A DNA stretch of 64,000 nt from Bacillota bacterium (GCA_023511625.1 JAIMBD010000013.1:16497-80496); one strand, 5' to 3'. Counted from the stretch's first letter, positions 50,937 through 59,730 are shown. Notes: generated from the letters alone by a model not told the origin. Made by a program: numbers and translations.

Positions 50937-52358
50937 TCAACCCGCCGTCGGGCCCATCACGGCCGCCCGGTGCTGCCGGGCCAGTTGGCCGATGGGGGCT
51001 GGCTGCACGGTCACCCGTACCGGGAGTTGTTGGTGGCGGCCCAGGTAGTACGTATTCTGCCGCTCGGGGTCCTCGCCCCAAATCATGGTGAGCTCGGTGC
51101 CCGGTGCGCTCCACTGCTCGTCGACGGCTCCCAAGGTCAAAAATGCCCGCTCGTTGATGCTATAGGCCGTCTTGCAGATGCCGAACCCCACCAGTTCTCC
51201 CTGGGGGTTGAGCACCTTGTCGTACCGCCACCCGTGCCACAGGACGGGCCACTCCAGGAACAGAGCCGGGTCTCCCGGATGCAGGTAGGTTTCGATCACC
51301 TTTAGGACATCGGCCGGATTCCACACCAGCGTCACCTTCTTGCGCTTGGGTGCCTTGGCCATCTCTTCCAAGGCCGCCCGGCCGACAAAGTCGTGGTCGA
51401 ACTTGATCAAATGACCGTAACCGAGGTCCCACGGAGTCAGGTAGTAATCTTCGATGTTGGGGGAGTAGAAGCTGCCGCCCAGCGACCCGCGGGCCTCAAA
51501 GCCATCGGCCGGCAACCACTCGCGGTACGGCCGCAACGCCGGATCGGTATAGATGCCGGGCACAAAGCTCGGGATCCAGCCCAACTCCATGCTGGCCGTG
51601 GTGTAGGCCAGCGACCCCGCCTGCCGGATGCCGAACGCTTGTCCCACCTCGAGCAACAGGGCCTTGACCGCCTCTCGCTCTTCCCAGGGGCCGGAGAGCT
51701 CGAATCCCGGTACGCCGGCCTGGTTGTGGTGGAGGACCCGCACGGTGTGCCCGGCCATGGTGACCAGCTGGTGGTGAAAGTAAGGAATCTCGACCTTGGC
51801 CCCGGTCAACCGCTCCATCAAATCCGGGGCGGCCGGCCCGGCGATCTCGTACCGGTAGGAGCGGCGCGACTCGCGGGGGTGACGGGAGAAGCTCTCGTCG
51901 ATTTCCCAGGTGACCGGCGCCTTTTCCTTCTCCAAATGGTAGAGCACCCAGTGGACGATGGATTGGGACTCGATCAGCGCCACGTGGTGCGGGTCATAGC
52001 AATAGAGGATGTCATCCCCGAGGACGTGGCCGCGCGGGGTGCATGCCACCATGTGGCGCGAGGTGCCGGGCGTGACGCGGCTTAAATTGTTGACGAATAA
52101 GGGAGACAACACCGCCAAGGGATTGTCTCCGTATAGGTGTAACTCTACCATGTGGTAGGTCTGGTCAAACAGGACAACGGCCTTCGTCCACGCCTCCTGC
52201 TCCCTTCGCCAGCCGGTCACCTCGATGGGCACCACTTGCGGTAGCCAGCCCCGCATGATGCCGGTGGCGTTGCTTTTGGGTCGGTTCCAAAAGAAGTCCA
52301 CCACATTGCCTACGGTGTCTAACATCGCTTGCAGACTCTGCTGCGAGGGTTCTGCCAT
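50937..52358 (-). CDS. LigM/DesA-like tetrahydrofolate-dependent O-demethylase
   Basis: 473 residues of the GcvT aminomethyltransferase fold. Length and motifs fit the vanillate/syringate O-demethylases LigM and DesA of Sphingobium better than GcvT or DmdA: SLQAMLDTVGNVVDFFWNR, WTKAVVLFDQTYHMVEL, HNQAGVPGFELSGPW, TASMELGWIPSFVPG, and YYLTPWDLGYGHLIKFDHDF. Such enzymes pass the methyl of a methoxylated aromatic acid to tetrahydrofolate. The substrate here is inferred; sarcosine- or DMSP-type alternatives remain. ATG 52358 is chosen for AAGGAGGAGG upstream. A hairpin-rich leader precedes it and a terminator follows. Confidence 0.8.
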   Translation of the reverse strand: MAEPSQQSLQAMLDTVGNVVDFFWNRPKSNATGIMRGWLPQVVPIEVTGWRREQEAWTKAVVLFDQTYHMVELHLYGDNPLAVLSPLFVNNLSRVTPGTSRHMVACTPRGHVLGDDILYCYDPHHVALIESQSIVHWVLYHLEKEKAPVTWEIDESFSRHPRESRRSYRYEIAGPAAPDLMERLTGAKVEIPYFHHQLVTMAGHTVRVLHHNQAGVPGFELSGPWEEREAVKALLLEVGQAFGIRQAGSLAYTTASMELGWIPSFVPGIYTDPALRPYREWLPADGFEARGSLGGSFYSPNIEDYYLTPWDLGYGHLIKFDHDFVGRAALEEMAKAPKRKKVTLVWNPADVLKVIETYLHPGDPALFLEWPVLWHGWRYDKVLNPQGELVGFGICKTAYSINERAFLTLGAVDEQWSAPGTELTMIWGEDPERQNTYYLGRHQQLPVRVTVQPAPIGQLARQHRAAVMGPTAG

Positions 52359-52704
52359 CTTGGCCTCCTCCTTCAATCATGCCCATCCCATCATGCCACC
52401 TCGCCCGGCCTCCGGCCCCCGGACGCCTTCCACCCTCCAGAAGACCTCCGCCCAGGCCCCTTGCGGGGCCAAGGGCTTTAAAGCCCTGGGGGCAACGCGC
52501 GGCAAGGCACCGCAGGACGGCCACTGCTCCCGGGTTCCAACTCAATTCCGCCTGGCCGGGGGCCCGGGCCCGCTCGCCCTCCATCCTTAGCCCCAGCTCG
52601 GCTTCATTGTCTATTATCTTCTTTGCAAGTAGATCCTGCGCGAGTCGCGCGACGTTTTTTCTCCGGGAAAGCCACCGGGGCCGAAGCCTTCCCCCGCGCC
52701 CGTT
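52359..52704 (-). other. Intergenic leader with two adjacent perfect hairpins
   Basis: 345 bases upstream of the LigM-like gene, with no convincing protein. On the minus strand it holds the palindrome AGGGCTTTAAAGCCCT (52487-52472) and, two bases on, GGCCCC-GCAA-GGGGCC (52470-52455) with a GNRA loop. AT-rich sequence at 52600-52640 with a GATAAT could be promoter. The two hairpins may form a regulatory leader or a terminator for the zinc-finger gene upstream. I recognise no known riboswitch. Confidence 0.45.
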
Positions 52705-53130
52705 TCAGCTCGCCTGCGGCATTACCCCTAAATGGGCCAGCTTGACGTGGCCGTAGTACTCGAGCCAGCTTGCGAAACGGGCATGGCAGATACGACAGGA
52801 CCGGAAGGTGTCGGTGGCGAAGATGGCCCGCGCTTCCGCTTCCTCCTCCGGCGTGGTCAGGGCTCCGTTGACGCCGATGCGCAAAAGCGCCCACCCTCGC
52901 CGGTAGACGTCATCGAGATAACTGCGGGCATCGACCACTCGCAGCTCAATCAGGCGCTCCTTTTTGTTGTGTACGGCGTAGATGGCCTCGTAGGGCGGTG
53001 CGCTGAGGCGGGCCCAGTCGACCTCGAGGTGCTCGCGCATCATCTCTGCAAGACTCGGGGAGGTTTCGGTCGACTCCACGATGGCGTTGATCCATTTCCG
53101 CAGGTAGTAGGTTCGCAAGTGCGCTCGCAT
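52705..53130 (-). CDS. Uncharacterised protein with C-terminal C2H2 zinc-finger-like motif
   Basis: 141 residues. The N-terminus is helical and basic (MRAHLRTYYLRKWINAIVES), followed by a compact alpha/beta part (AIYAVHNKKERLIELRVVD, RRGWALLRIGVNGALTTPEE). Residues about 111-132 read CRICHARFASWLEYYGHVKL then AH: C-x2-C-x12-H-x4-H with a Phe and a Tyr between, the spacing of a classical zinc finger, rare in bacteria. GGGGAG five bases before ATG 53130. A near-palindrome lies in its promoter region. DNA binding or zinc-stabilised structure are both possible. Confidence 0.65.
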   Translation of the reverse strand: MRAHLRTYYLRKWINAIVESTETSPSLAEMMREHLEVDWARLSAPPYEAIYAVHNKKERLIELRVVDARSYLDDVYRRGWALLRIGVNGALTTPEEEAEARAIFATDTFRSCRICHARFASWLEYYGHVKLAHLGVMPQAS

Positions 53131-53191
53131 CGCCGCTCCCCGGTCGTGCCGGCCGGGTCCCTCCTTTCCGTGGCCTGATGTTCGGCACGTT

Positions 53192-53210
53192 CTCTACAAG
53201 TTGTACAGAG
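53192..53210. promoter_or_regulatory. Inverted repeat upstream of the zinc-finger-like gene
   Basis: CTCTACAAGTTGTACAGAG: TACAA and TTGTA arms around one base, extended by CTC/GAG with two unpaired bases. It lies 62-80 bases upstream of ATG 53130 and would be a reasonable operator. No clear -35/-10 pair accompanies it. Confidence 0.4.
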
Positions 53211-53403
53211 GTGCCAAGGTCTGCAAAGGTAGTAGCAGTATTTTAGTTCCCGACCGGTATGGAGCAACCGGCCCAAGACCCAACGTCGGCCTGAGTTCAG
53301 CCAAAAACCCCTCCCATCGCGCCTGCCCCATGCGCGGCGCAACGCCAGGGCGTCTTTGGCCGCCGTGGCAGACCTTGGACGGCCGCGCACGAAGTCCGGC
53401 GCT

Positions 53404-54213
53404 CTAACCGCTGCGCTTGAGCGTCCCCCGCCGCATGGCCCAGTGCTCCCCGCGGTGGAATACCCACAGCCCGAGCGGAACCAGCATCAACCCCGAAGCG
53501 GCCAAGGCCAAACAAGGCCGCCACAGCTCCGCCAACGGCACGCCCTGGAGCACGGCCGCGCGGCTCAACGACAAGGTGTAGGTGGCCGGCGAGAGGGCGC
53601 TCAACCACCGGACCCACCCCGGCAGGACCGTCACGGGGTAGTAGACCCCCGAAACCAAGAGGATCACCCCCTGGATGACCTGCGTGGCTTGGGTCCCGCG
53701 CTCCGTCGACAAGATGGGCAAGACTGCGCCCAAAAGCCCCATCCCCACGAACGGTAGCACCGACGCCACCAGCACCAGGACCGCGCCTGCCCAATCGGGA
53801 TGAGGGAGGTGTAAAGGCAAAAACAACCGGATGGCGCCCAACACCGCCACCGTCCGCACCAACCCGTAACCCACGGCGTATCCGGCCGTCCCCAAGAGGT
53901 AGCTGGCCCGCCGCAAGGGCGCCATGAAACTGACCTCGATGGTCCCCTCCCAGCGCTCCCAGGTCACGGCACTGGCCACCTCTTGAAAGATGATGGACAA
54001 AAAGTTCCACACCAGGGCCCCCAAAGTGAGGTACATCACCTCCTGGGCCCGTTGCGCCGCCGGTGCCGTCTCGCCGATGAGCGCGATCGTCACGGCGCTG
54101 ATGGCGTTGTACAGCAAAAACGCCACTTCCCAACCGAGATAGCGGCGAACCAGGTCCCAGTTGCGGCGGGCCACGGCCCAAGCCCCTTGCCATTCGCGCC
54201 CGAGCTGCGCCAC
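53404..54213 (-). CDS. ABC-2-type exporter permease
   Basis: 269 residues with six predicted membrane helices in the ABC-2 pattern: cytoplasmic N-terminus (WAVARRNWDLVRRYLGWEVA), coupling-helix region FQEVASAVTWERWEGTIE, and the C-terminal half with LVSGVYYPVTVLPGWVRWLS and LSPATYTLSLSR, where the YYP.s.LP and sP.ty motifs define the family. GTG 54213 has a weak ribosome site. It follows its ATPase gene by 41 bases on the same strand. The substrate is unknown. Confidence 0.88.
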   Translation of the reverse strand: MAQLGREWQGAWAVARRNWDLVRRYLGWEVAFLLYNAISAVTIALIGETAPAAQRAQEVMYLTLGALVWNFLSIIFQEVASAVTWERWEGTIEVSFMAPLRRASYLLGTAGYAVGYGLVRTVAVLGAIRLFLPLHLPHPDWAGAVLVLVASVLPFVGMGLLGAVLPILSTERGTQATQVIQGVILLVSGVYYPVTVLPGWVRWLSALSPATYTLSLSRAAVLQGVPLAELWRPCLALAASGLMLVPLGLWVFHRGEHWAMRRGTLKRSG

Positions 54214-54254
54214 GGTCTTGGCTTCATCCCCCGTACGTCAGAAGAGTACGTCCG

Positions 54255-55037
54255 TCACCGCAGTTCGGCGATCAGGCGGTGAAAGGCAGAGTCGGGATCC
54301 TCGCCTCCCGCCAACAGCTCGGCCGGCGGTCCTTCGGCCACGAGCCGCCCTTGGTGCAGGACCGCCACGCGATGACACAACCGCCGCGCTTCGGCCAAGT
54401 CATGGGTAGACAAAAAGATGGTCAGCCCCCATTCCTCGTTGGCCGCGCGGATGGTCTCCTGCACCTCGCGCCGGGCCCGAGGGTCGAGCCCCGTCGTGGG
54501 TTCGTCCAAAAACAGCACCCGGGAGGCCAGCGTCAGGGCCCGGGCAATGGCCACTTTCTGTTGTTGGCCGCGGGACAGTTCCTCCATCGGCACCTCGAGT
54601 TGGCTCGGACGCATGTCCCACCGCTTGAGGAGGGATTGGGCGTCCCGCCACACCCGCTCGCGGGGCAACCCGTAAAGACCCGCGGCGTAGGCCAAGTTCT
54701 CCCGCGCTGTGAGCTTCTTGAAGAACCCTGCCTCGGCCGACACCCGCCCGAGCCACCGCCGTACCGTCGCCCGATCCCGGACGACATCCTTGGCGAAGAT
54801 CCAGATCTGCCCGCGGTCGGGAAGCAAAAGTGTGGTCATCATGCGGATCAGGGTCGACTTGCCGGACCCGTTCAACCCCAAGAGGCCGTAGATCTGCCCC
54901 GCCTCGACGCGCAGGTTGACGTCCACGACCGCCGCCACCGTCTCGCGGCGGAATCCCCTGCCCGTCCACTGGCGGTGCGAGAACCACTTGCAAACGCCGC
55001 ACGCCTCCACGGCCGGGATGCGGTCTGCCACGCCCAC
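54255..55037 (-). CDS. ABC exporter ATPase
   Basis: 260 residues. Walker A LNGSGKST, Q-loop region SAEAGFFKKLTARENL, signature ELSRGQQQKVAIARAL, Walker B VLFLDEPTTGLDP and switch His STHDLAEA. The signature has SRG instead of SGG, seen in some drug or lipid exporters. GAGGAGG four bases before GTG 55037. Forms an exporter with the following permease. The VACGVCKWFSHR start with a short insertion of about 15 residues before the core is somewhat unusual. Confidence 0.9.
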   Translation of the reverse strand: MGVADRIPAVEACGVCKWFSHRQWTGRGFRRETVAAVVDVNLRVEAGQIYGLLGLNGSGKSTLIRMMTTLLLPDRGQIWIFAKDVVRDRATVRRWLGRVSAEAGFFKKLTARENLAYAAGLYGLPRERVWRDAQSLLKRWDMRPSQLEVPMEELSRGQQQKVAIARALTLASRVLFLDEPTTGLDPRARREVQETIRAANEEWGLTIFLSTHDLAEARRLCHRVAVLHQGRLVAEGPPAELLAGGEDPDSAFHRLIAELR

Positions 55038-55074
55038 GTCGCCTCCTCGTGCGCCACACGCCTCCGCATTCGGT

Positions 55075-55104
55075 TTGGATAGCCGGTACCCGGCATTGTA
55101 TCAT
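55075..55104 (+). promoter_or_regulatory. Promoter of the methyltransferase gene
   Basis: TTGGAT (55075-55080), 18 bases, TATCAT (55099-55104), in the divergent region between the exporter operon and the methyltransferase. Confidence 0.5.
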
Positions 55105-55156
55105 GGATTCAACCCCCTCCTGGCCAAGCCCGCGAGGCGCAAGAAAGGGGACGGCC

Positions 55157-55999
55157 ATGACCCAAGGAGCTCTGCGCGACCGGTTTCTCCTCCAACACCT
55201 GACGACAGTCCCGGACGCCCACCGCTGGCTGTTGTTGCAGACAGCCTATACCGGCGAGGCGCGGCGAACGGCCCTGGCCGCCCTCCCCTTTGCCCCGCGC
55301 TCGGTAATCTACGACCTCGGGGCGGGTCTCGGCGCCATGTCCCTGGAACTGGCGGAAACCTTCGCGGCGCACGTGGTGGCGTTCGACCACGACCCCGTGC
55401 TCTTGCGCGCCGCCCGCACCCTGGCAGACGCGATTCCGCCCCAAGCGGGCACCGTCGAATTTCGCGAGGCCGACATCACGCGGCTTTTGCCCGACATCGC
55501 CCCGCGCCCAAACGCGGCCGTGGCTCGCTTTGTCCTCCAACACCTCCCCTATCCCCAACAGGCCGTGCAGACCTGGAGCCGGCTCGTGGAACCCGGCGGG
55601 TATCTGTGGCTCGAGGAGGTCGACGACGGACTGACGGTGGAATTTCCTCCGCCTCCTCCTGCGTGGGAGCGGCTGATCCGCGCCTTTGCGGCGCTCCAGG
55701 CTCGGCGCGGCGGCGACCGCGAAGCCGGGCGCAAGCTCGCGCACTGGGCGCTTTTGGCGGGCCTGCGCTTGGTGCGGGTCGAAACCGTCCCGTGGACGGC
55801 CGTCCGCCGCCAAGATCGCGACGACCCCGCACTGGGGTTCGAGCGCCGGCGCATCGGGGACGAAGCCGCGGCCATGGTTGCGGCGGGACTGGTCACGAAA
55901 GAAGAGGTTCGGCAAGGATTGGCAGCGCTAGACGCCGCCCTGCCGCGGACTGCCTTTGTCACCGCCGCTACGGTGCGGGTCTTGGCCCAAAAGCCTTGA
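55157..55999 (+). CDS. SAM-dependent class I methyltransferase
   Basis: 280 residues. AdoMet loop VIYDLGAGLGAMSLELAE, the acidic ribose contact in VVAFDHDPVLL, READIT, VARFVLQHLPYPQQAV (motif IV region) and VEPGGYLWLEEVD. This is the UbiE/Methyltransf_11-25 pattern, with an aryl or small-molecule acceptor that cannot be named. ATG 55157 has AAAGGGG seven bases upstream; the frame upstream is not coding. Monocistronic. Confidence 0.8.
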   Translation: MTQGALRDRFLLQHLTTVPDAHRWLLLQTAYTGEARRTALAALPFAPRSVIYDLGAGLGAMSLELAETFAAHVVAFDHDPVLLRAARTLADAIPPQAGTVEFREADITRLLPDIAPRPNAAVARFVLQHLPYPQQAVQTWSRLVEPGGYLWLEEVDDGLTVEFPPPPPAWERLIRAFAALQARRGGDREAGRKLAHWALLAGLRLVRVETVPWTAVRRQDRDDPALGFERRRIGDEAAAMVAAGLVTKEEVRQGLAALDAALPRTAFVTAATVRVLAQKP

Positions 56000-56204
56000 C
56001 GGCTGACGCCGGCCCCGAGCCCGAAGACACTCCGCCTGCCCGCACCCCGCCGGCTGGGCGCACGCCTGCAGGGTCGGGCCCGATGCGCTCGCCCTTGCCG
56101 CAACCGTGACGGCCGAGGGCCGGCCCCAACCGCCAGGTCCTGTCTCGGGCCTTCCGGCGAGGGGAGTCCGCGCGACCTAATGCCGTCGCTTTGGCGTCGT
56201 TCGC

Positions 56205-57083
56205 CTACAAGTCCTGGCCCACTGCGCCGAGCGGTGTGGGACGCACCTCCGCCACCGCGATCCAGCGCTCGTCGTCGGTGACGTTGGGCTCTCGCAGCAT
56301 CAGCACCTGGTCGTAGGTAATCGGAAAGCCCGGCAGCCACTGGCCAATCCGCGCCCCGGTCTCTAGCCAATCCAGTGGCACCGGGAAGAAGAGCGGCTCC
56401 GGCCGCCGCCACGCGCGAGCCACAGTCTGGTACAGGGCCCGGTAGGTGAACCGTTCAGGCCCCCCTACCTCATAGGTCTTCCCGACCGTCTCCTCGTCCA
56501 CCAGGCAGCGCTCCACCAGCCGCGCGAGGTCGTCCCGGAACACGGGCTGCACCTCCACGCCGCCCGTGGCAGGCAGAGGACAGACCGGCAGGCGCACCAT
56601 CTGCGCCACCATGTGGAAGAACGGCGCCCCGTGCCCAAACACCAAAGAGGGGCGCAAGATGGTGTACCGCAGTCCCTCCATCTCCCGCACCAGCGATTCC
56701 GCCAGCCACTTGGTCTGATGGTAACGGCTTTTCGCCCGCTCCCGGGTTCCCAGCGCCGAGACGTGGACCAACCGCCGCACGTCGGCCGCCTGCATAGTTT
56801 GGAGCAACCGGTAGGTCAAGTTGGTGTGCACCACCTCGAACGTTTGCCCGCGCGCAGGGTCTTCGCGGATGATGCCCACCAAATGGACCACCGCGTCGGC
56901 ACCGGCCAAGGCGTCGGTTAAATCCATGGTCAACAAATCGCCCGTCACAAGCCGCGCCCCCTCCGGAACCGGGCCGGAGTGGCGGGCGATGACCTTCACG
57001 TCATGCCCGGCCGCAACCAGAGCCCGCGTCACGCCTTGGCCGAGGTATCCGGTTCCGCCGGTTACGACTACACGCATGCCCAT
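56205..57083 (-). CDS. NDUFA9-like NAD(P)-binding protein (atypical SDR)
   Basis: 292 residues. N-terminal dinucleotide loop VVVTGGTGYLGQGVTRAL, GDLLTMDLTDALAGADAVVH, LVHVSALGT, Tyr-x3-Lys in YHQTKWLAESL, and ILRPSLVFGHG. This is the complex-I NDUFA9-like/UDP-sugar-epimerase-like subgroup, often linked to quinone or sterol-like chemistry. The later part has FFPVPLDWLETGARIGQWLP. GGGGAAG precedes ATG 57083. The gene converges on the methyltransferase; the 205-base gap between their stops shows nothing I can identify. Confidence 0.83.
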   Translation of the reverse strand: MGMRVVVTGGTGYLGQGVTRALVAAGHDVKVIARHSGPVPEGARLVTGDLLTMDLTDALAGADAVVHLVGIIREDPARGQTFEVVHTNLTYRLLQTMQAADVRRLVHVSALGTRERAKSRYHQTKWLAESLVREMEGLRYTILRPSLVFGHGAPFFHMVAQMVRLPVCPLPATGGVEVQPVFRDDLARLVERCLVDEETVGKTYEVGGPERFTYRALYQTVARAWRRPEPLFFPVPLDWLETGARIGQWLPGFPITYDQVLMLREPNVTDDERWIAVAEVRPTPLGAVGQDL

Positions 57084-57233
57084 TCACTTCCCCTGCCAGC
57101 ATAGCACAACCCGCTGGGGCGCCGGAGAGCGAGTCCCGTGCTACAATCGTTTCCGAGGCCGCCCCGGTTGGGACCGCGGCCGCTCGGAGGCCTAGGCAAG
57201 AGGACCGCAGCGCAGCAAGGAGGTCGTTGCCGG

Positions 57234-58220
57234 ATGCAGGTCGCGGTGCTGGATGACTACCACCGGCAGATGGAGCCACAACCGGCCTGGGAGACGCTCC
57301 GCGCGCATCCGGCCATCGAAGCCATCCGGTTTTTTACCAGCCCCCTACGCGGGGCGGCGCTTTTCCAAGCGGTGGCAGAGGCGGAGATCGTGGTGGCCCT
57401 GCGCGAGCGTACGCGGTTTACCGCTGAAGTCCTGGAGGGACTGCCGCGGTTGCGGTTCATCGCCCAGACCGGCAATCACGCCGCCCACATCGACCTCGCC
57501 GCGGCCACCCGGCGCGGCGTCGCAGTGGGGTTGTGGCGGCAAGGTCCGTCGGGGCCCAACAGCACGGCAGAGCTGACGATGGGCCTCATCTTGGCCCTGG
57601 TTCGCGGCATCGCCCGCTATCACGCCCTGCTGCAACAAGGGGGATGGACCATCCCGTACGGCGAAGTCCTGGCCGGGAAAACCCTGGGCGTCATTGGCCT
57701 CGGTCGGGTCGGCGCCGAAGTCAGCCGGCTCGGGCGCGCCTTTGGCATGGAGGTGTTGGCCTGGAGCCCGCACCTTACGCCGGAACGGGCCCAGCGCGCC
57801 GGCGCCCAGGCCGTGGACCTTGACACCCTCCTCCAGCGGTCCCACATCGTCACCGTGCATGTGCCGCTCCAACCCGACACCCATCACCTCCTAGATGCCC
57901 AGCGCCTCGACCGACTCCGCCCCGGCGCCTGGGTGGTCAACACTGCCCGCGGCCCCCTCATCGACGAGGAAGCCCTCGTGGCCCGCCTGCGGGATGGGCG
58001 CATCCGGGGGGCAGCACTTGACGTCTTTGACCGCGAACCCTTGCCGCCGGAACACCCGTTGCGCCACCTCCCCAACGTGGTCTTGACCCCCCACGCCGGA
58101 TGGCCGACCGACGCCACGTATGCCGCCTTCGCCGAAGCGGCGGTGCGGCTGATCGAAGAATTTCTTCGCCAAGACCCGCGTCATCTGCTCAACCCGGAGG
58201 TGTGGGAGGACCGACGGTAG
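57234..58220 (+). CDS. D-2-hydroxyacid dehydrogenase family protein
   Basis: 328 residues. Catalytic domain start MQVAVLDDYHRQ, NAD loop GVIGLGRVGAEVSRLGRAFG, LQPDTHHLLDAQRLDRLRPG, catalytic Arg in VNTARGPLIDEEAL, Glu in DVFDREPLPPEHPL and His in LTPHAGWPT. Compared with SerA or glyoxylate reductase it has a longer segment before the NAD domain (VAVGLWRQGPSGPNSTAEL). AAGGAGG ten bases before ATG 57234. It is followed after 40 bases by an MFS transporter gene, so an acid-uptake and oxidation pair is likely. Confidence 0.88.
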   Translation: MQVAVLDDYHRQMEPQPAWETLRAHPAIEAIRFFTSPLRGAALFQAVAEAEIVVALRERTRFTAEVLEGLPRLRFIAQTGNHAAHIDLAAATRRGVAVGLWRQGPSGPNSTAELTMGLILALVRGIARYHALLQQGGWTIPYGEVLAGKTLGVIGLGRVGAEVSRLGRAFGMEVLAWSPHLTPERAQRAGAQAVDLDTLLQRSHIVTVHVPLQPDTHHLLDAQRLDRLRPGAWVVNTARGPLIDEEALVARLRDGRIRGAALDVFDREPLPPEHPLRHLPNVVLTPHAGWPTDATYAAFAEAAVRLIEEFLRQDPRHLLNPEVWEDRR

Positions 58221-58260
58221 ATCCGAGCGCCGCGAACGGCGAGAAAGGAGGGCGCCGACC

Positions 58261-59520
58261 ATGGCAGTCGATTGGAGTTGGCTGCGTTGGTCGCAATACC
58301 AACCAGCGGCACGGCGCCTGATGTGGGTCCGCTTCTCGCGCAGCGTCGGCCAAGGCATGATGACGGTCAACTTCGCCCTCTACCTCAAAGCCTTGGGTTG
58401 GCCGGCGGCCCATATCGGTGTGCTCTTGACCGCCTCTGGATTTTCCGGGGCCGGATTGGCGCTCGTGGTCGGCCACCTATCCGATCGTTACGGCCGAAAG
58501 CCGTTTCTCCTCTTGTACGAAGCCATCACCGTTGCGGCAGGGCTCGCGGTCATGGCCACGGCTCTGGGATGGGTCCTGACCGCCGCTGCCGTTGGTGCCA
58601 GCTTCGGGCGGGGGCAGAATGGCGGAGCCGGGCCGTTCGGCCCCGCCGAGCAGGCCTGGTTGGCCGGTACAGTGCCGAGCCAAGCCCGGGCGGGCCTGTT
58701 AAGCCTCAACGCCGCCCTGAGCTTCCTCGGTCTCGGCTTGGGCTCGTTGGCGGCGGGAGCCGTGCCCTGGCTCTCCCCCTGGTTGCCGGGAGCCTTGGCC
58801 TTCCGGCCGCTGTTCGGCTTGGTGGTGTTGGGTTCGCTGTTCAACCTGGCGTTGCTGGTGCCCTTGCGTGAACCCCCGCGGCCGGCTCCCCACCGCAATG
58901 CTCAGGGGCCTGCCCAACGCGTGCACCGCGAGGAGAACCGCAACCTGATGGCCATGACCTTGGCCAACGCCATCAACGGTCTCTCCTTCGGCTTGACGGG
59001 GCCGTTCATGGCCTATTGGTTCTCGGTGCGGTTCGGGGCCTCACTGGGGGCCATCGGAAGCCTGATGGCCCTGTCCAACTTTGCCATGGCCGGGTTCAAC
59101 GTGGTGCTGGGACAAGTCAGCCGCGCCGTCGGAGTGGTGCGCACAGTGGTGTGGTCCAGCGCCGCCAATGCCGCCCTCATCTTTCTGCTCCCCCTCATGC
59201 CGAACTTCTTCTGGGGCGCCGCCGTCTATTTCCTGCGGTCGTTGGTCAGCCGCGGCATCATGGGCGCTCGCCAGACCGTCTCTCTAAGTCTCGTACGCGA
59301 CCAGCGCCGGGGATGGGCGGCCAGTCTGAACACGGCGTCGGTGCAGGTGTTCTCGTCGGTCGGCCCCACCGTCACCGGCTACCTCCTCGACCTCGGCGCC
59401 CTCGACGCCCCTTTCTGGTTCTCCGGGCTCTGCCAAGTGGTCTACTTCGGCCTCTACCGCGCCTTTTTCGCCCATCTCGACCAGCGGTTTCGGCTCACCC
59501 CCCCTTCCGCCTCCGGCTAG
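58261..59520 (+). CDS. MFS transporter
   Basis: 419 residues with twelve predicted helices. Loop 2-3 motif GHLSDRYGRKPFLLLYEAIT is the MFS signature; a second copy-like segment follows helix 7-8 (LGQVSRAVGVVRTVVWSS). The middle loop PLREPPRPAPHRNAQGPAQR is typical. AAAGGAGG before ATG 58261. Likely co-transcribed with the 2-hydroxyacid dehydrogenase; the substrate is not evident. Confidence 0.87.
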   Translation: MAVDWSWLRWSQYQPAARRLMWVRFSRSVGQGMMTVNFALYLKALGWPAAHIGVLLTASGFSGAGLALVVGHLSDRYGRKPFLLLYEAITVAAGLAVMATALGWVLTAAAVGASFGRGQNGGAGPFGPAEQAWLAGTVPSQARAGLLSLNAALSFLGLGLGSLAAGAVPWLSPWLPGALAFRPLFGLVVLGSLFNLALLVPLREPPRPAPHRNAQGPAQRVHREENRNLMAMTLANAINGLSFGLTGPFMAYWFSVRFGASLGAIGSLMALSNFAMAGFNVVLGQVSRAVGVVRTVVWSSAANAALIFLLPLMPNFFWGAAVYFLRSLVSRGIMGARQTVSLSLVRDQRRGWAASLNTASVQVFSSVGPTVTGYLLDLGALDAPFWFSGLCQVVYFGLYRAFFAHLDQRFRLTPPSASG

Positions 59521-59557
59521 GGATGAAGCCTGGCCCTAGCGGGGCCGCACGCGACCT

Positions 59558-59583
59558 ATCGCTGCCAGCGATGGGACCCATCG
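59558..59583 (+). terminator. Overlapping hairpins after the first MFS gene
   Basis: ATCGCTGCCAGCGAT (59558-59572) and CGATGGGACCCATCG (59569-59583) are two hairpins sharing bases, so only one can form at a time. They lie 40 bases after the stop at 59520 and just before the next promoter. Terminator or mutually exclusive switch; no T-run. Confidence 0.4.
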
Positions 59584-59593
59584 CGAAATTAAA

Positions 59594-59622
59594 TTGCCTG
59601 GGCCTCGGCGGGCGACTATTCT
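59594..59622 (+). promoter_or_regulatory. Promoter of the MFS/CoA-transferase operon
   Basis: TTGCCT (59594-59599), 17 bases, TATTCT (59617-59622). The leader to GTG 59731 is about 100 bases and contains a CCGCC/GGCGG hairpin at 59648-59671. Confidence 0.5.
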
Positions 59623-59730
59623 GGAGATAAATTAGCACTATTTCGATCCGCCGCCCTCCTCTAGCGGGCGGAACCTGTGCGAATTGTCTCGCCCTCGCGC
59701 CTGTCTGCGCAGCGAAGGAGGTCTTATCCC

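Noticed and set aside
52165..52584. Minus-strand open frame in the leader of the demethylase gene
   Set aside because: Gly/Arg-rich, overlaps the real gene start out of frame, and covers the hairpin region.
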